Of a stretch of 64,000 nt of DNA, positions 10,376-21,535 are shown one piece after another. Position numbers and translations under genes: made by a program. The notes below the pieces were generated by a model. The model was not told the origin of the DNA, ran no database searches, and was given only the letters and a program-made list of their open reading frames with translations. Numbering within the stretch: position 1 is the first letter of the stretch; each line of letters begins with the position of its first letter. The stretch is from Cristatella mucedo. Its lineage: Eukaryota; Bryozoa; Phylactolaemata; Cristatellidae. The stretch lies in contig WPIO01000155.1 of assembly GCA_009760855.2 (NCBI GenBank), positions 62,001 through 126,000 on the forward strand, written 5' to 3'.

Positions 10376-10421
10376 GGTGACGGATTGCAGCCAACCCTGG
10401 GGTTGGCTGCAATCCGTCACC
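10376..10421. repeat. 21-bp perfect palindrome, 4-base loop
   Basis: Arms 10376-10396 and 10401-10421 are exactly complementary with loop CTGG. The pairing can be extended to CAGCAGGTGACGG at the outer edge if a 6-base GGTGAC duplication on the left is looped out. Confidence 0.95.
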
Positions 10422-10610
10422 TGCTGTAGGGGGAAATTGTCAACCAGCTGTCACCAGCCGTAGGGGGAAATTGTCAACCAGCTGTCACCTGCCGTAGGGG
10501 GAAATTGTCAACCAGCTGTCACCAGCCGTAGGGGGAAATTGTCAACCAGCTGTCACCAGCCGTAGGGGGAAATTGTCAACCAGCTGTCACCAGCCGTAGG
10601 GGGAAATTGT
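10420..10610 (+). repeat. Minisatellite, 34-bp unit, about 5.6 copies
   Basis: Units containing GCCGTAGGGGGAAATTGTC repeat with exact 34-base spacing (GTAGG at 10426, 10460, 10494, 10528, 10562, 10596). They differ only at one or two positions. The array starts at the right arm of the palindrome. Confidence 0.95.
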
Positions 10611-10624
10611 GATCCTGGTCCTCA

Positions 10625-11080
10625 AGGCGCAGTAGCAAGATTTGATTACTTCTCCCCCCAGCTGAACTGCTGCGTTCGGCTTGGTCTCTTCGCGTCCTCA
10701 TGTTCTGTATGAATAATAAATTAGCTGCTGCATTCCTTACGTTTATAAGCCATCTGCGACGGAAGCTTTTTCACAGCCGGTCCAGCGCTGTAGAACTAAC
10801 TTCCGCATTCCTTACACGACATCGTCTTTACACGTCCGTCACATTTGGCGCACCGTTTCCAGCTGTCCTGAGATGTCACTGCAATACCGCACACTTTCTC
10901 GACTGCCGTCCGTACACACTAATACTTCTAGCTTTCTCTTTGTGCACGAGATGGAGGCTTTTGGCTATTGTATTCGCACTGACAGCCGCTTTGACTTTGA
11001 GTGGGTGATCTGAAGCTCTCCGTCGGAGTAACCTATGAGTCCTGATGACTTTGCGGAGCTCCGTACGAAGATACAGCACA
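10625..11080 (+). mobile_element. LINE-B C-terminal fragment, degraded
   Basis: The frame 10700-11008 reads NNKLAAAFLTF and then follows the LINE-B C-terminal pattern: TSVTFGAPFPAVLRCHCNTA against YGTSFSAVLNCYFYATHYLN in the 3232-4122 copy. The 3' UTR match TGATGACTTTGCGGAG is at 11041. It is much more diverged than the 3.2 or 35.4 kb copies. Confidence 0.7.
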
Positions 11081-11214
11081 GCGATACCCCATTGGTCAGA
11101 AATTCAGGGCTATTGCTACTCTCCCAGTGACTTCTAGAGAGCCTGAATAGAGATTTGATTCACTTGAGACAGTATTAGTATCATCTTTGTAATGAAAAGA
11201 TAATTTCCCACGAA

Positions 11215-11447
11215 CTAAGTAAATGCTTTGAGGAACATGATGTGTTTCCACTTTCTTTTTAAGTGACTCTGTGTCCTTATTTCAGCCTTTAAATCGTCCG
11301 CAGCTTGGAGTTTTCGAAGCGATTCTTGGTCTCTAAATATTTTTAGTTCGGCAGCAGCTGCAGCTGAAGTGACCGTAGTCCGATGATGAGCACTTGCCAC
11401 GATGCTACGGTTGAGGAATACGTATTTCGTGTAGATATTCTTTAGGC
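11215..11447 (-). CDS. Candidate terminal exon, unknown charged helical protein
   Basis: On the minus strand a strong 3' splice site (CTTTTGATTTCTTAGTTTTC then AG) leads into an open frame of about 77 residues ending in TAG at 11215. It begins LKNIYTKYVFLNRSIV, runs through an Ala block and ends in a charged, probably helical tail (RDQESLRKLQAADDLKAEIR, KRKWKHIMFLKAFT). Composition is protein-like but I recognise no family. It lies antisense in the RING-A intron. No upstream exon and no AATAAA downstream were identified, so this may be a chance frame or a retrocopy fragment. Confidence 0.3.
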
Positions 11448-12256
11448 CTGAAAACTAAGAAATCAAAAGCTAGATGGCAGGCTATGGAACTCGGTGCACT
11501 CACTGCTTGATAGGAAGCCGATGCCGATCCGGGAGAGGTGTTGTAAATTGATCTCGTGGACGCTCGCGAGAGACACTCCTCTACCTGGCGGCTGCCCCCG
11601 ATTTAATCATCGGCAAGGCCTCGTAACCGCGAGTTAGGCTCGGAAGTCAAGACGGCAGACGACAAATGCTTGGACTAATGGTACTGTGGGTACCCGTAGC
11701 GATGTGCGACTGGACTTTTTAGCATGCCTACCTAACTGACAGCTGATAGGGTTTGTTTATTTTAGAGCTGGCCTCTTCATCAAGCGAAATGTCATTTATT
11801 TTTAAGGGAACCCAATAATAATTAGTGCACTAGCTACGCGGAGATCGGTGCTGGGGCTACTGGGGGAGCTAGGAATCAGCCGATTTTCTTCTAAAGGTAT
11901 TGATAACGCGAGAGAACCATCTCGAGTAGATCCCTAGCTTCCCTAGGTCAAGGTCTCTGAGAGTGTTGTACACATTGTTACTATTATTTTTTACTTTTGT
12001 ATTCTTTATTAAGCATGATCCTGTGCATGAAACTGGATCCCGCGATGGATTATCTTGCAGCTTGTTCTTAAGCAATAGGATAGAGTGCCATTTCCCTTAA
12101 TGTGCAATAGCAATGGTCTAGTATTACTTTTAAAAGAAAAGAAGTTGATTAAGGCGTGTGTTTTAGAGTAAAAACGGACCAGAATCCCTTGGCGAGTGAG
12201 GCGTCAAATAGGTAGCGAGTAAGTGGCTGTATTATGGTATTGTGAGGAGCAAGCAG

Positions 12257-12440
12257 AATAATAATAATAATAATAATGCACTTGATAAAGCGCCCTCAGA
12301 GAACTTAATCTCTTTCTAGGCGCTTTACATTTGCTGTCAAGGGAAATGCAATTGAATGGTAAGTAAAATCATGCTTGAAAAACAAACAAGATGAATAACA
12401 TGGTTAGGGGTGACATGCACAGGGTCAGCATGCAAATTGA
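12257..12440 (-). mobile_element. LINE-A 3' end, minus orientation
   Basis: (AAT)n, then the terminal hairpin, then 3' UTR up to the GGTCAGCATGCAAAT block. Sequence is close to the best copies. Truncated before the coding region. Confidence 0.88.
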
Positions 12441-12811
12441 TAAATAATAAATAAATAAGAAATAAGAATAAAACTGAAGGTGTATATGCGCTTGTTACTT
12501 GGCTCAGAAATCTCTTGCCGCTCCGAATAGATCTCAGGCGGGCTGGCGACTGATTAATAACAAAAGAATAGTAGTAAATCATTTAACGCAGTACAGCAAC
12601 AAACTTTTATAAACGACAAAATCTTGTACTTATATCTGAGCCGCTTAAAAAATTTCTTAAAATATGGTTTTTGGAAAGGTCGGTATAGTGAACACAAAAA
12701 CTAATGGATGCAGTTAACTAGTTTCAAATAATTAAAGCTCTACTTTTTCGTAAAATTTTAGAAAGAACTGGTTCTCCAACTCCTGAAAACATCTTAGCTC
12801 ATTTAATAGCC

Positions 12812-12960
12812 AATTTGTATAGCGGCAGAAAAGCTTTATCAGCTTTCACCACCGCTTACAGTTGGCGATATAGGGTCACCAAAATTCAAAATCTTAACCC
12901 ACCTCGTTTTTGTAGAGCGACCACCTTACCTCGTTCGCTACCACAGCCCTAGTGAAATGA
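12812..12960 (-). mobile_element. SINE1, degraded, minus orientation
   Basis: Minus-strand similarity to the SINE1 body and tRNA-like head (AGCGACCACCTTACC region opposite the A box). B box is mutated. Old copy. Confidence 0.45.
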
Positions 12961-14025
12961 ACGGCCTAGAATTTTCCTATCTCTGCGCACTCATGACTTA
13001 CAAATTTAACCAGATCAGAATGCCGCGAACATGCAGGCATACTTGCTCGGGTGACCTTGGCCTCGTTCGTCGTGCGATTTCCTAGAGAGCGGATACTGTG
13101 CGTTGTATCGCTCGTTGCGTTTCTTCAAAGCCAAGAACTACATTTGGTCTTCTCGCGTAGATCGCGGATGACCTTTCGACGGTAAGGGCTGTCAAGCCTT
13201 CTTATAAGAAGAAAGTACTTCCTTAGGTTAGGCATACATATTTTGCTCTCAACTCCTAACCTTTCCCTCACTGCTCTTAGCCTTCTGTATAAAGATTGAA
13301 GACGTGTGGAATGACTAAGGGGAACAATGCTTAAATTAGCAACTGATGTATGGATGAGTATTTAATAGTACTAGCAGTAATGGAAAATTGGTAATGCTCA
13401 CTAAGAGCATCAGCTCACATTTAAGGCAATTAATATTTTCTAGAACGAAAGCGTATCACTTTTTTAAATAAATTATACTATTCGCGAACGCATAAACGAC
13501 AGACTTGAGAACTCAAAACAACGAAGGATTAACTTTAAAACATATGGCAACTAAAGGTTGGCAGGCTTTGGAATGAGCTTCGAAAAACAATCGTGCCTCT
13601 AGCAGAAACAATTGCAAAACCACTGGATGCTCAATCCATTGTCCGTCGACCTATTGGTCTATTAAAACTGCTTCCGCTCGAAGCTCCGCCCACTCCGCAA
13701 AGGGCTTGCAGGTTTCCACGATGTGTTTTGAAGCAGCAAATAACACACCCACTATGGGTGGCGATGAGAGAGCAGATCTGACGCATGCCTTCGTATGGAT
13801 CCGGGCAAATGTGTCAACCCCCAGGATCAGTCCACCGCCAGCAAACACATGCTTAAGAAATGTGAGCATTCTCTATCATCTTTTTGATAGTGAAGCTGAG
13901 GAATTTTATCCGGGCGAGATGGCTCTGCTATTACGACGTACGTCTGTCACGTCAGGTTTTTTTCGTCGCTTTACTTGGTATTACATAAGACTAATTTGAG
14001 ATTTGTCTCGATGATGTCTTTTCAG

Positions 14026-14382
14026 GCAAAGTCTCATGGACAGGCGAGTGCGGAAATGTGGTGCTCGAGTTGCGTTGACGACTACGCGAGGCTCAACAGC
14101 CGCTGTCCAGTCGCAGGCTGCGACTGCAGCGGCACAGAACTTATTCGTGTTTTGCAAATCGACCGCGTCATTGAAGACATGCAGCGTCACGTGACCGAAG
14201 CTCGGAGAAGTGCTGAGAAGGAGCTGAAGGATGCGGCGAGGGGTGGAGGAGGAGGAGGCGGAGGCGGAGAGGCAAGAGCGACGAGCGAGCGTACGGCAGG
14301 TGCACAGCCGCTAGTCCCTCAGTCATACCGCACTACGGCTCACATAGGGACGTCAAAAACTGAGCGACAGCTATTTCATTGA
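14026..14382 (+). CDS. RING-A terminal exon with C-terminal half of RING finger
   Basis: A 3' splice site (TTTGTCTCGATGATGTCTTT then TCAG) opens a phase-0 frame of 118 residues ending in TGA. It begins AKSHGQASAEMWCSSC and continues to CPVAGCDC, fitting the later zinc ligands of a RING (C-x2-C, then C-P-x3-C). After it comes VLQIDRVIEDMQRHV, like the helix that follows the RING in BARD1-type and RING1-type proteins. A charged helix, nine consecutive Gly and a Ser/Thr-rich tail complete it. The expected C-x-H pair in mid-finger is absent, so one zinc site may be lost or supplied by an exon I missed. A likely role in ubiquitin transfer is inferred only. Confidence 0.55.
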   Translation, partial: AKSHGQASAEMWCSSCVDDYARLNSRCPVAGCDCSGTELIRVLQIDRVIEDMQRHVTEARRSAEKELKDAARGGGGGGGGGEARATSERTAGAQPLVPQSYRTTAHIGTSKTERQLFH

Positions 14383-14384
14383 GA

Positions 14385-14390
14385 AATAAA
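14385..14390 (+). terminator. Polyadenylation signal of RING-A
   Basis: A perfect AATAAA lies three bases after the stop codon, so the 3' UTR would be very short. A GT-rich stretch (GTTCTGGTTGAG) follows, as expected downstream of a cleavage site. Confidence 0.6.
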
Positions 14391-14474
14391 GTTCTGGTTG
14401 AGTAAGCAACCGTGAGCTTCCTCATTTGCATACCTACAGTTGATATTATTGCAGCTCTTAACTTAGGTTTAGAA

Positions 14475-14880
14475 AATTCATGGAATGGAGGCGGGATAAT
14501 CTTACGAGACGAAAGAAATTGAGTAGGAGACCGTAGAGAGGAAGTGGGAGACAGAAGAGAGGAAAGTAAGAGACGGAAGAGAAAAGAGTACGAGACGGAA
14601 GAGAGGGAGTATGAAACGGAAGAGATGAGAATAAGAGACGGTAGTGAGAGAGCAAGAGATGAAAGAGAGAAGAGTAAGAGAATGTATAGAGGAAGTAGGA
14701 GTCAATTGAGATAAGAGTTTTAAGAGACAAAAGAAAGAGGCTTGGAGATGGTAGAGAGGAAGTAAGAGACGGAGACAAGAGTGCAGGAGATGAAAGCGAG
14801 AAGACTTTTGAGAGATGGATGATATTGGAGTAGGAGACGGTAGATAGGAGACAGAGAGTGAGGATTTTACCGAGAAACTT
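14475..14880 (+). repeat. Purine-rich degenerate minisatellite
   Basis: Many imperfect repeats of GAGACGGNAGAGAG and AGTAAGAGA type. This is the only long tract in the window with purines on the plus strand. The long minus-strand frame across it (14458-15051) is a composition effect. Confidence 0.8.
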
Positions 14881-14945
14881 GATGAGAGAGGCGTAACGAT
14901 GGACGATATGAGTGGGTACAGGCATCAGCACTTTCGCAGCGTAGC

Positions 14946-15880
14946 GTGATTCAGAAATCGGAAAGTTTAATGCTCCCAATCGGCTCTGCCAGCATATGTG
15001 CTGTTGAATTTGCACGAAATCTAGGCATTCTGTTCCAAAGCGAGCTTTCATTAGACGACCACATAAACTCCACAGTAAAGCTTGCCTACTTTCAACTGCA
15101 TAACCTTGCTACAATTCGGGCTTGCTTAGACAGGGATACTACATCCAAACATGGTCCATGCATTTGTGACATCCCATCATGACTTCTGAAACTCACAGCT
15201 AGTTGATCTACCAGCCTATTCAATCAGACATATGCAGCTGGTGCACAACTCTGCAGCTAGGCTTGTTTTTTGTGAGTGTCGCATTTGCCACATCACTTCA
15301 ATTCTCGCCGACCTGCACTGACTTCCAGTCAAGCAACGGATCGACTTCAAGGTTTAATCACGCACTTTCATGTTCAATCACTCTTTGGCTCCAGCCTACC
15401 TATTAGATCTACTACCCCACCAGGCTAATAATCACACCAATCTCTTTTCAGAATCTCGTCGTTTATCTACACCTCGTACGAACATCAAAGTCTTTGAAGA
15501 CCACGTCTTAAGTTTGTATGCTCCCAAAGCGTGAACTCACTTCCGACTTGCGTCGCGACATCCCCTGACTTGACCGCATTTGAAAAAAAAACTAACAACG
15601 CATCTTTCTATCACAGCATATGGTCTGTCCATATTATTCGTTCTCTGCGTGCTTATGCATGCTCGCACTGTTCATGCTGCCACTAACCATATTTGAATGC
15701 TGACCCTGTGCAAGTCACCCCTAACCATTTTTGCTAACCATTTTTGCTTGTCGTTGAGCATTATACCACTCACCATTCGATCGGGCTTCATTTGCAGCAA
15801 ACGTAAGTGCCTATAAAAAGATGGAGTTATCTGAGGGAGCTACATTAAATGTATTGTTGTTATTATTATTATTATTATAG
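14946..15880 (+). mobile_element. LINE-A, 5'-truncated, degraded
   Basis: Starts inside the reverse transcriptase at the GTGATTCAGAAATCGGAAAG block (IQKLERL in better copies) and runs through the C-terminal region, the 3' UTR, a degraded hairpin and an (ATT)n tail. Several frameshifts and stops. The palm catalytic motifs are upstream of the truncation. Confidence 0.85.
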
Positions 15881-16005
15881 CTATTATAAGTGTGAGAACT
15901 TGATTATATTTGCAAATTGGCATACGTAGCTGCCACAGGCCTTCATAATTGAAATTGAGCGTTTAATTGCTAAAGCTCTACGCTGGTTGGCCTGATTTTT
16001 AAATA

Positions 16006-16150
16006 TAAATAAATATAATTCATTTGTATAGCGCCCCAAGAGAACTAAATCTCTATGCAGGTGCTTCACAAATGCCTCGAGGCTCGAGTCCACGACCTCA
16101 GCCAGACCTTAGTCGGGGCAAGCCCCTTAACCGCTGGACCAACCCAGCTC
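16006..16150 (-). mobile_element. SINE2, minus orientation
   Basis: Minus-strand A box TGGTCCAGCGG and B box GGACTCGAGCC, with the LINE-like 3' end GCGCCCCAAGAGAACTAAAT read on the plus strand. Abuts an opposite SINE2. Confidence 0.85.
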
Positions 16151-16280
16151 GTTTAATGTGCTCGCCCTGACCCAGGTCTGGACGAGGTCGTGGGTTCAAG
16201 CCCAGCGGCATATTTGAAGTGCCTGAATTGAGATTAGGTTCTCTTAGGGTGCCATACAAATGAATGATTTATATATATTT
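16151..16280 (+). mobile_element. SINE2, plus orientation, 5' end incomplete
   Basis: Contains AGGTCGTGGGTTCAAGCCC (B-box region) and the 3' end GAAGTGCCTGAATTGAGATT then AGGGTGCCATACAAATGA. The A box is truncated where it meets the inverted SINE2. Confidence 0.75.
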
Positions 16281-16797
16281 ATATAAATACCTCAGCTACC
16301 CGCTGAAGAACCCTGCATGACGAGAGTAGCGGAAGACGGCAGCAACTAAGAGAGCGCCTATACTTTAAGGTACAGAGCCTATGCCGGTAAGCGAAGTGAA
16401 ATTTATTCGACCGGGACGGAGGGATGCAGGCAACCGAATACAGCAGCGATGTCGTGCAGAAACTGCGGTATTTAGCTACGGCCACACTTCCTAAGGCTGT
16501 CTGCTTGATACATCTCTTTGGCTTTCATGCTTTCTAGCCACGGGTAAGCAAATTACTAGCTTCAAGCCATCAAATTCGGAAACCGCAAATAATAAAGATA
16601 GGAGCAGTTATAGTCTGGCTAATTTAGCACGCCGCCACTTCAATACCTCATAATTTGTTCCTAGTCCTTATAATTCCAGCAACGAATAAACTAGCCTACC
16701 TTTTTTATAGGGTTTGGTGCTTAGGCCACAGATTTCACAACGCGGTCCTAGCTGCCGAGCTACATATAGTAGCATTTTGGCGGGCTGCTACTCTCGA
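16281..16797. other. Stretch without a recognised gene
   Basis: Nothing recognised except an open frame from 16655 that leads into the decapeptide-coding repeat. Confidence 0.4.
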
Positions 16798-16958
16798 GAC
16801 TATGGATACGCTGAAAGCTGAGGTCGGGACTATGGATACGCTGAAGGCCGAGGTGGGGACTATAGATACGCTGAAGGCCGAGGTCGGGACTATGGAAGCG
16901 CTGAAGGCCGAGGTTGAGAATGTGGACGTGCTGAAGGCAGAGGTCGGTACAATGGATA
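16798..16958 (+). repeat. 30-bp repeat coding a decapeptide, left part
   Basis: About five units of ACTATGGATACGCTGAAGGC plus CGAGGTCGGG type. In the frame open from 16655 they encode repeats of TMDTLKAEVG, with variants TMEALKAEVE and NVDVLKAEVG. The pattern is hydrophilic and probably helical. The array is cut by a LINE-A insertion and resumes at 18327. Protein identity is unknown. It could be a coding exon or a minisatellite with a chance frame. Confidence 0.8.
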
Positions 16959-18326
16959 ATAAAAATAATAATAATATTGCACTTGATAAAGCGACCTCGG
17001 AGAACTCAATCTCTTTCTAGGCACTTTACATTTGCTGCAAATGGAAATGCATTTAAATGGTGATTAATATCATGCTTGATAAACATACAACATGAATAAC
17101 ATGGTTAGGAGTGACATGCACAGGGTTAGTATGCAGATGTGATTAGTGGCAGCATGCACGGTGTCAGCACGCATAGGCACATGAAGGACGAATCACAGGG
17201 ACCCACTAAATGCTGTCCTAAATAGGTGTGTTTTAAGTTTTTTTTTTAAATGTGGTCAAGTCAGGGGATGTTGCGGCGCAATTGGTGAGGGAGTTCCAGG
17301 CTTTGGGAGCATACCAACTAAACGCACGGTCTCCAAAAGATTTAAGGTTTGTACGAGGTATTGGTAGACTGCTGAATTCCGAAAAGTGGGTGGTACGATG
17401 CTTGGCCTGGTGTAGGAGTAGATCTGCGAGATAGGCTGGAGCCAAAAAATGAAGTGACCTAAAAGTGAGCGACAAAACCTTGAAGTCAATCCGTTGCTTG
17501 ACTTGTAGCCAGTGCAGGTCGGCGAGAAGTGGAGTAATGTGGCAACTGCGACGCTCACGACAGACAAGCCTAGCTGCTGAGTTCTGCACCGGCTGCAATC
17601 GCCTGATCGCACATGCCGGTAGGCCAGTAAGCAGTGAGTTGCAGAAGTCGAGACGGGATGTCACGAATGCATAGACCAACTTGGACGTGGTACCCTTATC
17701 TAAACAAGCCCGAATTTTAGCAATGTTATGTAGCTGAAAGTAGGCAGATTTGACTGTGGAGCTGATGTGGTCGTCTAACGAGAGGTCACTTTGTAACATG
17801 ACTAGATTTCGAGCTGATTCAACAGGAAATATCCTGTCAGAGCCAATTTTGAGAGTCAGCCTTTCCAATTTCTGAATCATACTGGGTTTGCCCAAAACTA
17901 ATAAGTTAGTTTTATCATCGTTTAGTTTTAGAAAATTTGATGCCATTCATGTGTGGATGTCATCAATGCATGCAGCAAGTGAGTTTAGAGAATTTGAGGT
18001 GCTCGAAGGCTGGGAGGGATCAAAGCAAAGGTACAACTGAGTGTCCTCCGCATAGAAGTGAAAGCCTAGATTGTGCTTGGCAATCACATCAGCAAGAGTG
18101 AGAGTATAAACCGTGAAAAGAACTGGACCTAGCACGGAGCCCTGAGGTACCCCATATTTCAGAGGTACCTCAGATGATCTTTGTCCATTCACGTCAATAC
18201 TCTGGAGTCTCCCACTGAGATAGGACCTGAACCATTGCAAGCCAGTGCCAGTGGTGATGCCCCGGCAAGATGAGGGGCGCTCTAGAAGAACTCGGTGATC
18301 GATAGTATCAAAAGCTGCCGAAAGAC
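16959..18326 (-). mobile_element. LINE-A, 5'-truncated, with target-site duplication
   Basis: On the minus strand it begins at the reverse transcriptase motif A region (FDTIDH) and runs through YLSGRLQSIDVNGQRSSEV, the PQGS motif and the catalytic box, here F-Y-A-E-D instead of F-Y-A-D-D. It continues to the C-terminus, 3' UTR, hairpin and (AAT)n. A TGA replaces the Trp codon before MASNFLKLNDDK and splits the frame into 17947-18240 and 17233-17946. The catalytic change and the stop make it inactive. The hexamer TGGATA at 16953-16958 and 18327-18332 flanks it as a target-site duplication, unless it simply reflects the host repeat. Confidence 0.92.
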
Positions 18327-18413
18327 TGGATACGCTGCAGGTCTAGGTCGGGACTATGGATACGCTGAAGGCAGAGATCGGGACTATGGATACGCTAAAG
18401 GCAGAGGTCAGGC
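18327..18413 (+). repeat. 30-bp repeat coding a decapeptide, right part
   Basis: Three more units of the array interrupted by LINE-A. The frame reads GTMDTLKAEIGTMDTLKAEV and continues to a TAG near 18461. The first unit has an in-frame TAG (CAGGTCTAGGTC). Confidence 0.8.
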
Positions 18414-18909
18414 CAACGACTGAAGCAAAAATACGGAGTACTCGTTACGTCTCGATAAAGTAGCAGTCTGCTAAGAATAACGTTGACTCCGCAACAAGTA
18501 TGGAGAAGAAGTGCTCTAAGGCGAGCATCAGGTTTGAGCTTGGACTAGTGATAATCTGGAAGCGTGCTTTCTAAAAGATTCAAATAGGAGATTTGAAAGG
18601 CTGCAATCGAGGGGACTGCAAATGGCTTAAAATTTCGTTAGGAACAGGCGATAATTTAAAGTTCCCACTCATCAGTCGCTTTAATACCCTAATTTTGCAA
18701 GCTATGCGAAGTGCTTGGAAAGTGATTTATTTCGAGGATGTGAGCCCGCAACTGAACAAATAGAACTTGCCCTTTCTTCGTTGAATGAACTTTTTTCCTC
18801 TGCGGGCGTAACGCAAATTTTCATGCGATAAAACCGAATCGACGGTAAACTATGTAGCACTCCGCGTATTTGATCAATCTCATTTATGTCTGCTATTTTG
18901 CTACCAACC

Positions 18910-18942
<33 letters not shown>

Positions 18943-19728
18943 TACGCAACTATTATCATTTATGTATACATCTGTCTATGTATTAAAAGAACCCTACGTT
19001 TGTCCAAGCAATACAAGAGTACTGAACTCGACCATTGCCGACTGTCAGTACGTTTGAGCAGATTCACACGTCATTCGCTAAAGCATTTGCCTTGGTGTTG
19101 CTGAAACACGTTCTTTATAGGAATAATTTAACTCTGTGCAGAAAGCTGCGGAGCCTCTGTGATTATTTGAATTTCGTACATTTTTAGAAGTCGAAGAAAG
19201 CGGATGTAGTTAAACCAGACGATAGCTGACTTCATATTCAGCGGTATACGACTTAGTGCATCCTCTCATCAAACAGAGGAATGTCCTCTATTGGCCACAT
19301 TGGTAGGAATGCTCTGGGCTTCTTTTTCTTGAAATAAATCTTTATTTCCTTTTAATCACCGCGAAACAATATTAAGATCAGGGAAGCGACTTCTATCCAG
19401 GCTCATGGATGCCTTCTATTGATTTAGACCGCCGTTCTAAGCTCTTACTACATCCAACATGGCCAAACGTGGAGGCTCATTTAAAACTTATATATGATAC
19501 TCAGCCAGAAGAAGTCACCTTGGTATTTTGGCATGCACCGTGTCTTGGCTATTGCATATGAAAGATAGCATCCCAAATCGCCACTGCAATGGCAAATCAT
19601 ATAGAGACCCAGCGGTGGCGAAAACGCCATTTTATTTACTCGTAGTATCGTAGCAACTACAGTTTGGTTCGAAAACAGTGGCTCGTTCAGTAAAGGCAAT
19701 TTAATGCTAAATATAGCTAGCAAAACTT
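18414..19728. other. Stretch without a recognised gene
   Basis: A short (AT)n tract at 18913-18942. Otherwise nothing recognised. Minus-strand frames at 18702-18911 and 19481-19723 have no motif. Confidence 0.4.
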
Positions 19729-19862
19729 AAATATAATTCATTTGTATAGCGCCCAAAGAGAACTTAATCTCCATTCAGACACTTCACACATGCCTCGGGG
19801 CTCGAGCCCATGACCTCCGGCTGTCGTGGTGAGCACCTCAACCGCTGGACCAAACCTGCTCG
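19729..19862 (-). mobile_element. SINE2, minus orientation
   Basis: Minus-strand A box TGGTCCAGCGG and B box GGGCTCGAGCC are intact, with the LINE-A-like 3' end. Well preserved. Confidence 0.85.
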
Positions 19863-20258
19863 ATTTTATATTTAGCGAAAACTTATAGAGCGTCCAAAGA
19901 AAACAGCGGTTCTAGCTATGCAGTTTCCGTAGGCCGGAACAGCTGTCTATCCATTTGGTACTGATAAAATACCCGAATAAAATGTAAGAAGCATCAGGAC
20001 GCATGCGCCTCGTGCTGCCTCGTGCTTCCATGCTCCATAGATGAGAGTGGAGGTTTCGAAGCGCCGTGCCACGAGACATTCGTAAATGTGCTATACTCTA
20101 CCGTCTGAAAATGATCCTGACGTAATTACTTTTACTGTGACGCAAGCAATTGTCAGCGTCCTGTTGGGGTGCCGGTTCAGTCAAAGCGTGAAACGCAGCA
20201 GCACGAGACGACCAGTGCAGCTGATTGCCTTTCATAGAATCTCCTACCATGTTTCTAG

Positions 20259-20383
20259 GATGCGGCTTATTACATTATTTTCGATTATTCTTACGAAACT
20301 TATTCTGGAACCACGATGAACCGAGTTCGGCGAGTTGGGCGCAGTCGTCGAGGCAAACCTGCGACGACGGCTCGCTCGATGCG
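20259..20383 (+). CDS. RING-B candidate upstream exon
   Basis: A GCG|GTAAGA donor at 20384 closes an open frame in phase 0 that joins to the next RING-B exon. The last residues are DGSLDA, comparable to VDASLE at the same place in RING-A. The 5' limit is uncertain: TTTCTAG at 20252-20258 is the best 3' splice site I see. No start codon is fixed. Confidence 0.3.
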
Positions 20384-20483
20384 GTAAGACTACTCATGCT
20401 CCAAGCCAATTCATCAATGTCCTGCAAGCACTAGTTATTCATTGATTGAGCTGCATACCGTCTGGCGTAAATATTTTTCTCAG

Positions 20484-20741
20484 ATAACAGAATCAGGAGA
20501 AAGAGGAAGCACGGATTCGAAGCTTCATTCGCTCGCCAAGCCTGTCTCTTTAAAACCAGCGGCAGCGTTGGCTAATGAAGACATCGACTGCATTGCTGAA
20601 GTCGCTCTCAAGGAGGCATCCTCTCTGGAGAAGGAGCTCGCACGAGACGTACACATGGCGAGGCTGCACGCATTGAATGAATGGAGACACTTGCTCGAGA
20701 AAAGCAAGTCGTGTCCAGTGTGCTCGAACCCGCACTGTCAG
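20484..20741 (+). CDS. RING-B exon with N-terminal half of RING finger
   Basis: A 3' splice site (AATATTTTTCTCAG) and a CAG|GTATGG donor bound an 86-residue phase-0 exon. It contains a predicted helical, acidic-basic stretch (CIAEVALKEASSLEKELARD, then ALNEWRHLLEKSK) and ends KSCPVCSNPHCQ. C-P-V-C is the typical first ligand pair of a RING finger. Joined to 27420-27635, the distance from the second to the third ligand is 11 residues, the same as in BRCA1-type RINGs. The order helix, RING, helix resembles RING-A, so the two are probably paralogues. Confidence 0.65.
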
Positions 20742-21013
20742 GTATGGCGCACATTTGACTGTGGGATAAGCTGATTTTGCGGGAGAGTAACTGTTACAGA
20801 GCTATGTGGGAAAAGGTGAGCATGTGAGCACGCGGTACAATGCGATTTATGAAGGCCTGTGTATAATAACGCGTGACTGAGAGATGTGGACAGTATGTGA
20901 GCATGTGGGAAAACACGTGCTGAAAAGAGGCGTGACTTTCAGAGGGATCCTATGCTGTCTGAGTGGAAGCTTGAGCGAAAGTGAAAGACACTCGAGTTGA
21001 AAGAGAAGCAGTG

Positions 21014-21535
<522 letters not shown>

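Noticed and set aside
14458-15051. 197-residue minus-strand frame
   Set aside because: It crosses the purine-rich minisatellite and the antisense of LINE-A. Ser/Leu-rich from composition.
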